DNA of 64,000 nucleotides, from assembly GCF_927798095.1 (NCBI RefSeq), contig NZ_CAKMMF010000028.1, positions 17,851 through 81,850 on the forward strand, given 5' to 3'. The notes below the pieces were generated by a model. That model saw only the letters and a program-made list of their open reading frames with translations, did not search any database and was not told the origin of the DNA. Positions 1 to 9,239 of the stretch are shown in pieces. This DNA comes from Paenibacillus plantiphilus (GTDB lineage Bacteria; Bacillota; Bacilli; Paenibacillales; Paenibacillaceae). The translations under genes were made by a program, and so were the position numbers. Numbering within the stretch: the first letter of the stretch is position 1; the number at the start of each line of letters is the position of its first letter.

Positions 1-3000
1 CTTCGTTGCCTTCAAGTCCAATGCCCGTACAAGCAGCGCCACGAATTCTGCGCGTGTCAGGTCTTTGGATGGCGAGAAGGTTGTTGCGCTCGTTCCTTCA
101 ATGATGTGCTTCGCCGCGAGCGTCTTGATCACGTTGGAAGCCCAGTGCTTGCTGGATACATCGCTGAATGTTTTGTTGAATTCCAGAATGGCATATTTAC
201 TGAAATGAGTAATATCTGCCTTCATGAAGCCATTCTCTACTTTACCGCCAATGTACTCTAGCTCGCCATTGTCGCCGATGTAGTAAATGCCTGTCAAATC
301 CGTGTTCGCATTGTCAGCCAGCTTGAGAATAATCGTAAGCGGCTGCTCGAACGTGCTAAGTGGAAGCTTCTTGCCGTCAGCCGTACTTACATACAGACTC
401 AGGTGGTAAACTTCACTTGCAGGCGATACATCGCTGCCTGCTTCTTTCTTCTTGTCAAGCAAGCTCTTAGCTGCATCTTCAGCTACTGGCTCGAATTCGA
501 ATACAACCTTGGAGCCCTTCGCGCTGTCTCCGGATACAAGAGCAGCTACTGCCTTCAATACGCTCGCAGGGAGCTGGATAGTCGCATTGTCCCGTTTAAC
601 CTCAAGTACATTGCTGCCCAGAAGATCAGCCGTATTGAGAGGAAGCTCAATGCTCTTCACTCCGCTGCTAACGGCTACAGAAACTTTACCGTCTGCGGCA
701 TTTTTGAGATTCTGCTCGTTGATTGCCAAAGCAGCTTCATCGGCTGGCGCAGTGCCGCCGCCAACTGGACCTCCGCTGGAATAACCTGTGCCCTTAGCGA
801 TAATAGCAGTACCGCCATTAGCTTTAGCCGGAATGCTGATTGTAACTGTTTTATCACTGCTTACCGTATAAACCTTGTCATTGTATTCATCTTTAACAAA
901 GCTACCCGCCTCGAATGGAACTGCGAATGTAGCGGATTTCGCGACATCGTCAATGTTCAGACCAACGAAGATGGACTCATTCAAGTAATTGCGCTCATAA
1001 ACAACATATTTATCCGCATCGCTGCCTGAAGTTTTCTTCTGCGTTCCTTTGGAGAAAGTCTTCGAATACTTCTCACGGATGTTCAGAAGGTTCTTGTAGT
1101 GATTAAGAAGACCAGCCTTCTTCGTCACATTGTCCCAAGGCATATCTTTGCGGTTCTCACCCAAAATTCCTTTATCAAAATCCCCATTACGTCCGGTTGC
1201 GCCCAGCTCTTCGCCATAATAGACAACAGGCTGGCCTTTGGAAGTGATTTGAAGAGCTGCTGCTACTTTCAGCTTGTTCTCGTCATTGCCGACAGAGTAC
1301 AGGAAACCGTCCTCGTCATGGCTGCTCAGGAACTGACCCAGTGTTGAAGTGTTATTGATTCTATTGCTGCGATTCTCCAAGTTCCTTACAACTTCGTCAA
1401 TACTTCCGTTTACGAATGATTTGGCTTGAGATTTGAAATCGAAATCAAGCAGGGAATCCATTTGCCCTGTACCCAAGTATCCACCTGTAACATCAATGCT
1501 TGCTCCAAAATATTCACCGATAATTTTGAAATCCGGATCGATGGCATTAACCGCATTCTTAAGCGCTCTCCATGCTGTTCCCTCAACGTGCTTGATCGTA
1601 TCTGCACGGAAGAAGTCGATGGTGTCCCCGCGGTCTGTTCTTGCTTTGTTCAGCCAATCTGCTTGCCATTGTACGATCTGATCTCTTACAGCAGGATCTT
1701 CAGTAATAAGGTCAGGCAGCCCGCCTACTTCGCCTGTAATATCACCACTTCCTCCTGGACCACGAATCATGCCGCCAAAGCGCGCACGGTCTTCATCCGT
1801 TGGGAAGTTCGTGAGTTTGTTCGTATTCGTATCCGTCGGCTTCAAGCCATAGCCTGTATGGTTGATAACAACGTCAACCATGATCTTGATTCCACGGTCA
1901 TGCGCTTTGTCGATAAGCTCTTTGAACGTGTCCAGATCACCGAGATGCTCGTCAATCTTGGTGAAATCTTTTGCCCAATAGCCATGGTAGCCATATTGAT
2001 ATTTGTAAGGCGCTGCGGATGCAAGATTGTAGTCAATATTGTCTACAATTGGGGTAATCCACAGCGTATTGATGCCCAGCTTCTCCATGTAATCCAGGTT
2101 ATTAATCAGACCGCGGAAATCACCGCCATGATAGGTTTCCAAATGTGCTTTATCGTATTTCTCGCCATTCGGATTATCATTGGAGGTATCGCCATTAGCG
2201 AACCTGTCCGTCAGGACAAAATAAATTCTTGCTTCATCCCAATCAAAATCAGGCTTGCCCGATGGTGCAACCACGTTCAATTTCGTTTCAACTTTTACAT
2301 AGTGTCCAAAGCGGTCAACAAGCGTAACAGGAATCGTTTTCTCTCCTGGTGTTGTACCTTCTTTGATCGCAATTTGCTGCTTCAGCAGCGTTTTGTCAAT
2401 CGGCTCTTTGGCGCTTCCGCCAATTGCCGTCAGGTCTGCGAACACGTCTTTAATGTCGCTCAGCTCGCCGCCAGTTACAGAAACATTGACAGACAGCTCT
2501 GCTGTTTGTTTGTAGCTAACCCCTTTAGCAGGGATAGAAGCAGATACATTCCAGTTCGGATCCTTGTACTCGAAGTAGCTCTTGCCGTCTTCGACATTGG
2601 AATTGTAATAATCCTTCTCTGACTTTGTTACACCGCCAGCACGAGTAACCTCGTAGTGGTAATAGGATTTGCCCAAAGGAACATCCGCTACAGCCACTTG
2701 GAAATATTCTTCGACAGAATCGTAAGTCATATCATAAGACGTGCTGTTGCCATCATTCTCAATAACCAGCTTAACACCTTCGATGGTATCCATCTTATTG
2801 TCTCTCATCAGCAGCTCATCGCGATAGAAGAAGGAAGTAATTCCTTGATCCATAACAGGGTTGCTAATATGCTTCACTTGTCTGATTTCAACTGTGTTTT
2901 GCTTAATGAAAACTTTAGCTGTGCTTTGACCAGGTGCGAAAGTGATCATACGATCCAAATCGATATCTCTTTCGACCCAATCGCCTTTACGGAGCTTGAA

Positions 3001-4899
3001 GCCTACTGAATTCGAGTTCAAAGCCACCGGTATTTCGGCAAACATCATGCCATTTCGCTCTTCTTTAAATAGCTTCTGATCATTGGTTAGGCCAGTCGAC
3101 CATACCCAGATATTCCAGTCTGTATAATCCCTTGCCGGACGGTCATAGTAGAGATGAATATACCGCTTCGTCAATGGATGCGGCTCAACTGTGAAGGTGA
3201 AGGACAGATCCTTCTCCAATGGACCGTATGTTGCGCTTTGAAGCGAGTTCGCTGGGATCTTCACTTCATAGGTCTTGCCATATTCCAAATCGCTATTAAT
3301 ATCAAAGGTTATATTCTTGCCCGATACAACATGGCTGTAAGTAACGTCCGTTACAGACACTGGGCCTGTTTGAGTTACATCATCATTGAAGTCTACGGAA
3401 ATGCTGTACGTGCTGATTGGCACGTTAACGGATCCAACACCCGGGGTTGAATCGACAATTGTCAGCTCGCTGACAGCCCCTTTGATTGTCCATGCTTCAC
3501 TATATGTGCCCTGCTTATTGATTGAACTTGGAGTCCAGTCATTGGCAACCTCATTTGCTGGATCTTCCACGATCACATCAAGTGCACCGTGTTGATTTGG
3601 ATTATCGCCAGTGAGTACAGCGATTGCTTTAACCTGTTGTCCGTTCTTCAAACCTAGAACTGACAATGGAATTTTGCCTTCGAAGCCCGTTTCAAAGTGT
3701 GCAGCAAATTCCGCTCCCTTTAGAGCAGTGTTAGAAGCTAATATTGGATTAACCAAGTCTGTAGATTGGAAAACCTTAGCTTTCTTTTGAGAATCATTCG
3801 TTATTCTTTGCATAACATGGAATTTCGGTTTCTCGGTCGTATTTTCGAAAGTGTATTTATTGTATCCGTCAGGTGCTGCTGAGATTCCGGAATTCTCCCC
3901 TACCACATTGATAGCTAGATCAAGGAAGGGTCCGTTACCAGACCAATCTGGTAAACTTACAGCGTCTACCCAATAATAAAGATTATAGCCGTCGTTATAG
4001 ATACGGAGGTTATCGATATGGAAGTTAGGCGAACCGTCCCAATTGTTTGCAGTCTCCGATCTTCCCAGAATAGGAGCCTGATCCCAAGCTGCATCCTTGA
4101 TGCCGTCTATCGTTATATCAAAGGTACGAATCGTAAAAGCATTGCTGTACACGGCTTGAGCATTAGCTAGAGATTCTTTCCAACTTTTCGCTATTTTGTT
4201 ATCTGTATGCTCAGGAATAACGTCAAACGCACCATGCTCTGCCGAGGTATTACCGCTCAGAACAACAATTGCTTTGATTTGATCGCCATTTACGAGCCCC
4301 AGCTCGGATAATGGAACCTTTCCTTCAAAGCCTTGCGTCCGATCTATTTTGAATTCAGCTCCCTTTAAGTTGCTTTCTGTACTAAGAATTGGATTGGTCA
4401 AATCTGTCGATTTGAATACAGCAGCACTTCTTACTTCATTTACGCCTTTAAGTCTTTGCATAATATGAAATTGAGGCTTCTTATCTGTTCCACTGAAATT
4501 GTACTGACCATTCCAGTACTTGGTTGGTCCAGATGCTCCGGATGGTCCCGCGCTTATTCCGGAATCTTGATCATTCACCTGAAGAGCGATGTGAATATAT
4601 TGACCATCGTCCAGCCAGTCATCAGGTATATAAGAAGCATCTACCCAGTAATACAAATATGTCCCATCATTTGTAAATTTCAAGTTATCAATGCTAAAGC
4701 CTTCCCAGCCTGCAGACGGTGACACCCCTACCGAAGCAATCCCGTCCCATGCAGCATCTTTAATTCCGTCAATCGTAATTGTATCGGATGTTGCGCTTGC
4801 CTGAGGTGTTCCTACCCCATAAATCGGCAGCAATCCGCATACTAGCGCACACACTAGCAAGGTGGATAGCCATTTGCGATGTTTGCTCATTTTCTCCAT
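1..4899 (-). CDS. SLH-anchored multidomain GH13 amylase/pullulanase, 3' end outside window
   Basis: The frame runs off the left edge after about 1,633 codons. In order: signal peptide (about residues 1-38), two tandem DOMON/CBM9-like modules that each open with TIDGIKDAAWD (near 40 and 260), an SbsA-type Ig-like domain near 480, a PUD/CBM41-like starch module near 580, a GH13 barrel from about 886, a Gly-rich linker near 1373 and at least one SLH repeat from about 1576, which would tether the enzyme to the wall. GH13 motifs seen are DVVINH, FFRADTIKH (Asp nucleophile), GEYF (Glu acid) and SSHDED. The start is placed at 4899 because GGGAGAGG lies about 6 nt upstream; a second ATG at 4890 lacks that spacing. 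It should degrade extracellular starch or pullulan and feed the maltodextrin importer at 54818-58332. Whether it cuts alpha-1,4 or alpha-1,6 bonds cannot be decided by eye. Confidence 0.9.
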   Translation of the reverse strand, partial: MEKMSKHRKWLSTLLVCALVCGLLPIYGVGTPQASATSDTITIDGIKDAAWDGIASVGVSPSAGWEGFSIDNLKFTNDGTYLYYWVDASYIPDDWLDDGQYIHIALQVNDQDSGISAGPSGASGPTKYWNGQYNFSGTDKKPQFHIMQRLKGVNEVRSAAVFKSTDLTNPILSTESNLKGAEFKIDRTQGFEGKVPLSELGLVNGDQIKAIVVLSGNTSAEHGAFDVIPEHTDNKIAKSWKESLANAQAVYSNAFTIRTFDITIDGIKDAAWDQAPILGRSETANNWDGSPNFHIDNLRIYNDGYNLYYWVDAVSLPDWSGNGPFLDLAINVVGENSGISAAPDGYNKYTFENTTEKPKFHVMQRITNDSQKKAKVFQSTDLVNPILASNTALKGAEFAAHFETGFEGKIPLSVLGLKNGQQVKAIAVLTGDNPNQHGALDVIVEDPANEVANDWTPSSINKQGTYSEAWTIKGAVSELTIVDSTPGVGSVNVPISTYSISVDFNDDVTQTGPVSVTDVTYSHVVSGKNITFDINSDLEYGKTYEVKIPANSLQSATYGPLEKDLSFTFTVEPHPLTKRYIHLYYDRPARDYTDWNIWVWSTGLTNDQKLFKEERNGMMFAEIPVALNSNSVGFKLRKGDWVERDIDLDRMITFAPGQSTAKVFIKQNTVEIRQVKHISNPVMDQGITSFFYRDELLMRDNKMDTIEGVKLVIENDGNSTSYDMTYDSVEEYFQVAVADVPLGKSYYHYEVTRAGGVTKSEKDYYNSNVEDGKSYFEYKDPNWNVSASIPAKGVSYKQTAELSVNVSVTGGELSDIKDVFADLTAIGGSAKEPIDKTLLKQQIAIKEGTTPGEKTIPVTLVDRFGHYVKVETKLNVVAPSGKPDFDWDEARIYFVLTDRFANGDTSNDNPNGEKYDKAHLETYHGGDFRGLINNLDYMEKLGINTLWITPIVDNIDYNLASAAPYKYQYGYHGYWAKDFTKIDEHLGDLDTFKELIDKAHDRGIKIMVDVVINHTGYGLKPTDTNTNKLTNFPTDEDRARFGGMIRGPGGSGDITGEVGGLPDLITEDPAVRDQIVQWQADWLNKARTDRGDTIDFFRADTIKHVEGTAWRALKNAVNAIDPDFKIIGEYFGASIDVTGGYLGTGQMDSLLDFDFKSQAKSFVNGSIDEVVRNLENRSNRINNTSTLGQFLSSHDEDGFLYSVGNDENKLKVAAALQITSKGQPVVYYGEELGATGRNGDFDKGILGENRKDMPWDNVTKKAGLLNHYKNLLNIREKYSKTFSKGTQKKTSGSDADKYVVYERNYLNESIFVGLNIDDVAKSATFAVPFEAGSFVKDEYNDKVYTVSSDKTVTISIPAKANGGTAIIAKGTGYSSGGPVGGGTAPADEAALAINEQNLKNAADGKVSVAVSSGVKSIELPLNTADLLGSNVLEVKRDNATIQLPASVLKAVAALVSGDSAKGSKVVFEFEPVAEDAAKSLLDKKKEAGSDVSPASEVYHLSLYVSTADGKKLPLSTFEQPLTIILKLADNANTDLTGIYYIGDNGELEYIGGKVENGFMKADITHFSKYAILEFNKTFSDVSSKHWASNVIKTLAAKHIIEGTSATTFSPSKDLTRAEFVALLVRALDLKATK

Positions 4900-4930
4900 C
4901 CCAACCTCTCCCATTATATAATCTGTTAAC

Positions 4931-4942
4931 GCAAACGTTTGC
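4931..4942. promoter_or_regulatory. LacI/CcpA-type operator palindrome upstream of the amylase
   Basis: GCAAACGTTTGC is a perfect 12-bp palindrome with the central CG typical of LacI-family operators, 32 bp upstream of the amylase start. The LacI-type protein encoded at 52921-53958 or CcpA could bind it; the choice is inference. Confidence 0.6.
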
Positions 4943-4960
4943 ACAAAGTACGCACAAAAA

Positions 4961-4974
4961 TGAAGCGTTTTCAA
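4961..4974. promoter_or_regulatory. Degenerate cre-like site
   Basis: TGAAGCGTTTTCAA resembles a catabolite-responsive element with a central CG. It sits between the perfect palindrome at 4931 and the stronger cre at 5045. The match is by eye only. Confidence 0.35.
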
Positions 4975-5044
4975 TCAATTCCGAATATGGCAGTCACAGC
5001 TTGCTTATTCTCTCGCAGCCTCCTGCCTCTCAGAATCGGTTCAG

Positions 5045-5058
5045 TGCAAACGCTTTCT
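5045..5058. promoter_or_regulatory. cre site (CcpA box) upstream of the amylase
   Basis: TGCAAACGCTTTCT fits the Bacillus cre consensus TGNAANCGNWNNCW at every constrained position. It lies about 150 bp upstream of the amylase, consistent with glucose repression. Confidence 0.6.
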
Positions 5059-5377
5059 TAACTAGTTGTAGTTTATCATTGATTGCTAGATTATTCAATA
5101 CAGAAGTACCTTGAAAGAGGCGCCTCTTCACGGTATCTGCAAGTAATATCCACAGACTGATAGACACCTATAATATATGGAAATCAAACGAATTCATGTA
5201 CCTATTAATAGACAGTCCTTATGCCAACCCTCTCGCTTAATTAATTCTAGTCTTTCAGACTGCCTAAGAAAGTCCATAGGACATTCCCCCCTAAGCTGCT
5301 CCAACCGTTGCTTGCACCTACATTACTGCAATAATACAGGTAACATGACCTGAGTGGACCATTTGAAGCCATTTACC

Positions 5378-5452
5378 TGCTAAAATACATCAAAAAGGTA
5401 GAAAAGCATCGTAAATGCTGGGTTCTGGCGATATTTGATGTATTTTTGCAGC
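5378..5452. repeat. 16-bp inverted repeat in gene-free DNA
   Basis: GCTAAAATACATCAAA (5378-5393) and TTTGATGTATTTTTGC (5437-5452) are inverted copies with one mismatch, enclosing 43 nt. The 4900-5726 gap has no convincing gene; apart from the operators, this structure and the GC-rich element at 5519 I see nothing in it. Confidence 0.5.
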
Positions 5453-5518
5453 TATTCCGGCTGCGAGCAGCTGTTTTGCTGCAGGAGATGTACTTGTGCA
5501 GGTGCGCGTCATGAGATG

Positions 5519-5575
5519 CGACCGACCGCCGTCATGCAGCGAAACACCGCGCGCTGGGATCTGCGCGCGGTGCGG
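5519..5575 (+). repeat. GC-rich dispersed intergenic element, copy A
   Basis: Contains the family core CGACCGCCGTCATGCAGCG followed by a perfect hairpin at 5545-5572: arms CACCGCGCGC and GCGCGCGGTG with loop TGGGATCT. Related copies lie at 20524, 27738 and 59045. Confidence 0.65.
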
Positions 5576-5726
5576 ATTATTTCTGGGCCAATTACTTGTG
5601 ATTATTTCTGCAGCAACATCATGAATGCAAGCAATGGCTAACGAGCTAATGCAGTGTGCGCACTCGGACATCATGTATGTCCAGCAGGCTCATTTCAACA
5701 GCCTGAGTAATTCCAATTACTCACAT

Positions 5727-6572
5727 TCATATTGAAGCGAATGTGCTTAGCGCCTTCAAGTCCATTGTCGGCACCAGACCCTCCTGCGCGGCACGGCCCA
5801 GCAATGCCGTTACTGCCTGGTATCCGCTCTCACCCAGATGGGCGGAGAATTCATTCACATAAAGCTCGATATGCGCTTGCGCGACTTCTGGAGACAGCTC
5901 CTGCGCATGGTGCATAATATAGGCTTGCGAAGCCTTGGGATGCGCCCATGCATATTCAACCGAGGCGCGAATCCAGCCCGTTATAGCCCCAAGATCCAGC
6001 GAACGCTTGGCGATGATCGCTCCCAGCGGAATCGGCAGCCCCGTATCCGCTTCCCACCAACTGCCAAGATCAGCCATCAGCTGCAATCCATAAGACGGGT
6101 ATGTAAAGCGCGCTTCATGAATGACTAACCCCGCGTCAATGCTGCCCCCCTGCACAGCAGGCATAATCTCATGGAAGGGCATAACGACAATCTCGCCTAC
6201 TCCTCCTGGCACTTGCTTGGCTGCCCACAGCCGGAACAGCAGGTAAGCTGTTGAGCGCTCACTTGGGACTGCCACTCTGCGACCGGACAACTCAGCAGGA
6301 GCAGCCTTACCGCCCTTAGTTAGCACCAGCGGTCCGCAGCCTCTGCCCAGCGCTCCTCCGCAAGGAAGCAGCGCATATTCAGACAGCGCCCACGGCAGCG
6401 CAGCATAGGATATTTTCATAATATCCGGTCCATCCTGCAGTGTTGCCAAGTGATTCGTAACATCTATATCCGCATAGGTTACGTCCAGCTCTGGCGCGCC
6501 GGGTATCAGCCCATGCGCCCACGCATGAAAGATAAAGGTATCGTTCGGACACGGAGAGTAGGCAATTCTCAT
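5727..6572 (-). CDS. mqnD: 1,4-dihydroxy-6-naphthoate synthase MqnD
   Basis: 281 aa, full length for the family. The N-terminus MRIAYSPCPNDTFIFHAW is the diagnostic MqnD/periplasmic-binding-like opening. MqnD releases 1,4-dihydroxy-6-naphthoate from cyclic dehypoxanthine futalosine in the cytoplasmic futalosine route to menaquinone. Its ATG overlaps the stop of the upstream mqnB by 4 nt (6569-6572), so the pair should be translationally coupled. Other mqn genes (A, C, E) are not in the window. Confidence is high from the motif and the mqnB linkage. Confidence 0.93.
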   Translation of the reverse strand: MRIAYSPCPNDTFIFHAWAHGLIPGAPELDVTYADIDVTNHLATLQDGPDIMKISYAALPWALSEYALLPCGGALGRGCGPLVLTKGGKAAPAELSGRRVAVPSERSTAYLLFRLWAAKQVPGGVGEIVVMPFHEIMPAVQGGSIDAGLVIHEARFTYPSYGLQLMADLGSWWEADTGLPIPLGAIIAKRSLDLGAITGWIRASVEYAWAHPKASQAYIMHHAQELSPEVAQAHIELYVNEFSAHLGESGYQAVTALLGRAAQEGLVPTMDLKALSTFASI

Positions 6573-7297
6573 GATGATATAACCTCCTGTAGATTGGCGA
6601 AGGCAGCTTCCAGCTGCTCAAGCGCCTCCTTGACCCGCCAAGCAGAGCGGTCACGCGGGCCAACGGCATTGGATATCGCTCGAAGCTCCAATACAGGCAG
6701 CCCGAAGCTGGCTGCTGCCACAGCGGCGCCATGCCCCTCCATTACCTCAGCTGTCGCCCCCGGTATGCGGGCAGCCAGTCTTGAAGCAGTCTCGGCTGTC
6801 CCTGTCACAGTCGAAACCGTAAGCACCGCACCTAAGCATGCATCTAATCCCGCTTCTACCAAGGCCGCTTTTACTTTGTGAGCCAGCTCTTTGTTAACCT
6901 CTACACTGGCAGAGCCGAATCCCAGCTCGTCCAAGCTGAGGAAGCCATCTGGCGTCTCGGCTCCAAGATCCGCAGCAATAATCGCATCGGCTACGACTAT
7001 TGTGCCCACCGCCGCTTTCCCTTGGAAGCCGCCTCCAATGCCAGCGCTTATGACCAGCCGATAGCCTCCTGCAGCAAGCGCCTTTGCCGTACCCGCTGCT
7101 GCATTCGCCGCACCTACTCCGACTGCAAGAACCCCAAACCTTTGCGGGTCATTCAATCCACGCAGCACTGCATCCCTCTCCGCTTCAACAGCCGTTACAA
7201 TTAGCACTTTATCATTAGCTTTATCATTAGCTTTATCGTTAGCTTTATCGTTATCACGATTACCTTCGCCAGCACCTGCATGACTCGTATTTATCAT
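6569..7297 (-). CDS. mqnB: Futalosine hydrolase MqnB with an unusual repeat near its N-terminus
   Basis: About 242 aa. Belongs to the nucleoside phosphorylase/MTAN-like family: VLIVTAVEAERDAV near the start, GVGAANAA and SAGIGGGFQGK nucleoside-site motifs, and ISNAVGPRDRSAW near the end. It hydrolyses futalosine, releasing hypoxanthine, one step before the steps that lead to MqnD. The start is set at ATG 7297, with AAGGAGG about 11 nt upstream; a longer frame from 7342 has no ribosome site. Before the conserved domain lie about 16 low-complexity residues, (NDKA)x3 NDK, encoded by four 12-bp tandem repeats. These may be slippage-prone and are outside the fold. Confidence 0.9.
   Translation of the reverse strand: MINTSHAGAGEGNRDNDKANDKANDKANDKVLIVTAVEAERDAVLRGLNDPQRFGVLAVGVGAANAAAGTAKALAAGGYRLVISAGIGGGFQGKAAVGTIVVADAIIAADLGAETPDGFLSLDELGFGSASVEVNKELAHKVKAALVEAGLDACLGAVLTVSTVTGTAETASRLAARIPGATAEVMEGHGAAVAAASFGLPVLELRAISNAVGPRDRSAWRVKEALEQLEAAFANLQEVISS
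7208..7255. repeat. 4 x 12-bp tandem repeat inside mqnB
   Basis: Units TTTATCATTAGC, TTTATCATTAGC, TTTATCGTTAGC and TTTATCGTTATC follow head to tail. On the coding strand they encode Asn-Asp-Lys-Ala repeats. Units are in frame, so copy-number change would not break mqnB. Confidence 0.9.
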
Positions 7298-7397
7298 CGC
7301 CTGTCCAACCTCCTTAATGCCTGCATAATTTAAACGCTTCATTAGTTATAGTGAACCATGAATCAGCGTTTTTATCAAACAAGCACCAAAGATAGGA

Positions 7398-8309
7398 TCA
7401 CTTCAACGGAAATGAACTGCGGTCAACCTGATAAATGTCATAACCTCTTCCAGTATACCTTGTGAAAAAGACATACTGTCCGTCCGGGCTGAGGAACGCC
7501 GCCTCCTCCATGGCCGATGTGCTGATTACAGGGTCCACGATACGCTCCGCTTTCGTCCAAACCCCGTTCTTCCTATAGCTTATGAACAACTCTCCATTCT
7601 GCGCGACGGCGGGGCCAGTAATCAATTTGGTGAATAGCATAACGCTCTCTTCCGGATCAACATACACATCACTTATAATGCCTTCCTCATTGATGCTGCC
7701 ATCCAGTTTAACAGGCTCTTCGAATTTGCCGTCCTTATATTCCGCTTTATAGAGAGAAGCCCCCTCTCGGGTGGACATGAAATAAACACCGCTATTCGTC
7801 CAAACAGCCGAACCGTCTTGAGCGCTTGAATTAAGGGCTTCAACATATTCCAGACCGCCCCAATCATCACCTTCTTTCTTGGCCATCCAAATGCTTGAGT
7901 TTCCTGATTTCTGTCCATCCTTATCCATCCGTATAGCTAGCAGCATTTTTGTGCCATCCTGACTTATTGACGTCACCACTATATCTTTGTCCGGATTCGA
8001 GAGCGCGAATCTCTCCGGCTCCGACCATTTCCCATCCTTATATTCTGTCTTGAAAGAAGTGATAATCGGTCTAGACCGATCATCATACCGTGCGAAGAAA
8101 AAGGTTTTGCCATCGGGGGTAAAGGTTCCTGCAAACTCCTGAGTATCCGTCCTCGAAACAATACCATCCGCAAAAATAACCGGCTTCTCCAGCCGTTCCT
8201 TCGCACTGTAGGGGTGGGTTTCACCGCCGGCACAGCCCGCAATTGCAATAGTTGCACCTAATATACCGATCATTCTCAAAGCCTTCCTGCTCAAAATGTT
8301 CTTATTCAT
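7398..8309 (-). CDS. Beta-propeller (TolB/PD40-like) lipoprotein
   Basis: 303 aa. The N-terminus has a lipoprotein signal with lipobox IAGC at about residues 23-26, so it should be anchored on the outer face of the membrane. Repeated blades of the type FTPDGKTFFFARYD, ISQDGTKMLLAIR and LSPDGQYVFFTRY are the WD40-like/TolB pattern. It is the third gene after an ECF sigma factor and a membrane protein, so it may be the output or sensor of that regulon. Biochemical role unknown. Confidence 0.75.
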   Translation of the reverse strand: MNKNILSRKALRMIGILGATIAIAGCAGGETHPYSAKERLEKPVIFADGIVSRTDTQEFAGTFTPDGKTFFFARYDDRSRPIITSFKTEYKDGKWSEPERFALSNPDKDIVVTSISQDGTKMLLAIRMDKDGQKSGNSSIWMAKKEGDDWGGLEYVEALNSSAQDGSAVWTNSGVYFMSTREGASLYKAEYKDGKFEEPVKLDGSINEEGIISDVYVDPEESVMLFTKLITGPAVAQNGELFISYRKNGVWTKAERIVDPVISTSAMEEAAFLSPDGQYVFFTRYTGRGYDIYQVDRSSFPLK

Positions 8310-8336
8310 TTCGTCACCTCTTCGTCTGATGGGGTC

Positions 8337-9239
8337 CTATTGTAATCCGTTGGCAAAATCAAACAACTGCTCCTTAGATATCTCCGGACACTCGCTTGTA
8401 ACGGTATACTGCAGCCTGCTCTCTTCCTCTTCCCATACCAGGGTTTGGAAATCGCCATTCCGCAAATAAGAGGCATCATACTGTTGAATAGATGCTCGCT
8501 CCAATTTCATTGCTTCCGTATCGTCGAATGTGATGAACTGCTGCGAATAGCCCTTCTGCTTGCGGTGCTCGCTTGCAACCCCCTCATTGTTGAAGCTTAA
8601 TACACGCAGCACGATCTCGCCCTCGCCTAGCTTGTAGTAAAGCGTCACCCGGTCGATAATCGTTGTTCTCACCAGCCTTCTCTCAACGATGCGGCCTGTC
8701 CGCCACGCTTCCTGCTTCATTGCGGAAATTTCCGCAGAGTCAATATCCTTGTATCCGAATGCGTTATACATCCGGTCAGGCTCGCTCCGAACAGGCACTT
8801 TAAATGATGTGAACTGCCGCATCAGCATCTCCAATGTGTCGGTCCATCTAATATCTACATAATTGACAAGAAAAAGGTCTTCGCAAGTTTTACTCGGATC
8901 GCATAGTCTCCAGCCCCCTGAATATTCCTTGAAGCCGAGATCAACGAAAGCTTGATGTTCTCCTACATAAACTCTATGCTGTACACTGCCCTCTTTGTTT
9001 GTCAGATCCATAAAATTGTATAGACTAGTTGCAGCAAAAGTCATGCCCCCGAACAAAACCAGCATCAATCCGGCAACGGTGATTTGAGCCGTTCGTCTTA
9101 GACGAATGAAGCGTGAAATAACCGATGCCTTCCTCGCAGCGCCAATATTGTTTAATATCTTCTCTTTAAGCGCGATTGAGGGCTCCAGCTCGCCTTCCTT
9201 CCTTCGGAGCGCAGCTCGTATTCTGGACTCAATGTCCAT
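8337..9239 (-). CDS. Membrane protein, putative anti-sigma factor
   Basis: About 300 aa: a charged cytoplasmic N-terminus (1-50), one membrane helix (about 52-72, TVAGLMLVLFGGMTFAATSL) and a long extracytoplasmic domain. The gene overlaps the end of the ECF sigma gene, the usual place for its anti-sigma partner. ATG 9239 is preferred over GTG 9248 because GGTGAG lies just upstream of it. No zinc-binding HxxxCxxC motif is seen in the N-terminus, so it is not a classical ZAS protein. Assignment rests on topology and position. Confidence 0.6.
   Translation of the reverse strand: MDIESRIRAALRRKEGELEPSIALKEKILNNIGAARKASVISRFIRLRRTAQITVAGLMLVLFGGMTFAATSLYNFMDLTNKEGSVQHRVYVGEHQAFVDLGFKEYSGGWRLCDPSKTCEDLFLVNYVDIRWTDTLEMLMRQFTSFKVPVRSEPDRMYNAFGYKDIDSAEISAMKQEAWRTGRIVERRLVRTTIIDRVTLYYKLGEGEIVLRVLSFNNEGVASEHRKQKGYSQQFITFDDTEAMKLERASIQQYDASYLRNGDFQTLVWEEEESRLQYTVTSECPEISKEQLFDFANGLQ

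Noticed and set aside
1426..2622. Plus-strand 398-codon open frame
   Set aside because: It lies antisense to the GH13 catalytic region, whose motifs are certain; the translated sequence has no family character.
5390..5674. 94-codon minus-strand frame
   Set aside because: Runs through the inverted repeat and the GC-rich element; no protein-like composition or ribosome site.
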